In this document: positions 41,411 through 41,469 of the stretch, in pieces
How the letters are laid out: each line of letters opens with the position of its first letter
Position numbering within the stretch: position 1 is the stretch's first letter
Assembly: GCA_947475765.1 (NCBI GenBank)
Contig: CANJMM010000014.1
Location: forward strand, 1-41,469
Direction: 5' to 3'
Source of the DNA: Legionellales bacterium
GTDB taxonomy: Bacteria; Pseudomonadota; Gammaproteobacteria; Berkiellales; Berkiellaceae
DNA: 41,469 bases
Position numbers and translations under genes: made by a program
Notes under the pieces: generated by a model
What the model saw: the letters and a program-made list of their open reading frames with translations, nothing else
Told to the model about the DNA's origin: nothing
Database searches by the model: none

Positions 41411-41469
41411 ATAACTTCCTGTTTTTAAAGGTATTTGCTCATTGCCTTAAATTTTAGCATGTTTTTAAT

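Overview
The window looks like a chromosome segment of a low-GC gammaproteobacterium, probably a Legionellales-type (Coxiella/Legionella/Berkiella-like) host-associated lineage. Reasons: SecB, RpoH, EnvC-GpmI-CtpA, RarA, TatABC with HinT and an RpoH-box sigma factor are gammaproteobacterial; spacers are extremely A/T-rich; and one giant DUF3638-type protein belongs to a family known mostly from eukaryotes and amoeba-associated bacteria. The taxonomic placement is an inference.

Layout. 1-357: the 3' end of a REP/IS200-associated transposase. 323-5747: an accessory island organised as two divergent transcription units. The minus unit encodes a 70-residue peptide with a Gly-Gly leader, a radical SAM/SPASM maturase and an M61-like zinc peptidase with a PDZ tail. 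The plus unit encodes a 93-residue beta-rich protein, a second M61-like peptidase and a small secreted Gln-rich protein. I read this as a RiPP (triceptide/cyclophane-like) system with two periplasmic proteases, and it is the best candidate for an undescribed system. The minus-strand peptidase has its signal peptide in another frame, joined through a T9 tract with a perfect U UUU UUU UAA slippery context.

5721-13365: fre-like flavin reductase, rho, trxA (CNPC active site), ppx/gppA without an ordinary start codon, hemB (ribosome-binding site inside a hairpin), an unknown two-helix membrane protein, and a sterol-desaturase-like/FAD-disulfide-reductase pair. 13378-18550: a CIRCE operator in front of rpoH, then the gpmI-envC-ctpA operon. 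18715-24763: yibN-secB-gpsA-DUF4124, a pilin-like gene, an L,D-transpeptidase, trmL and rarA.

24898-36288: a single 3796-codon gene for a DUF3638/DUF3645 protein with recognisable SF2-helicase-like motifs. 36391-41410: an unknown protein, typA/bipA, pip, and tatC-tatB-tatA-hinT; tatB is only 55 codons long. No rRNA, tRNA, CRISPR array or complete insertion sequence was seen. No gene-free stretch exceeds 300 bases; the longest are 7743-7990, 21798-22023 and 8318 to the ppx start.
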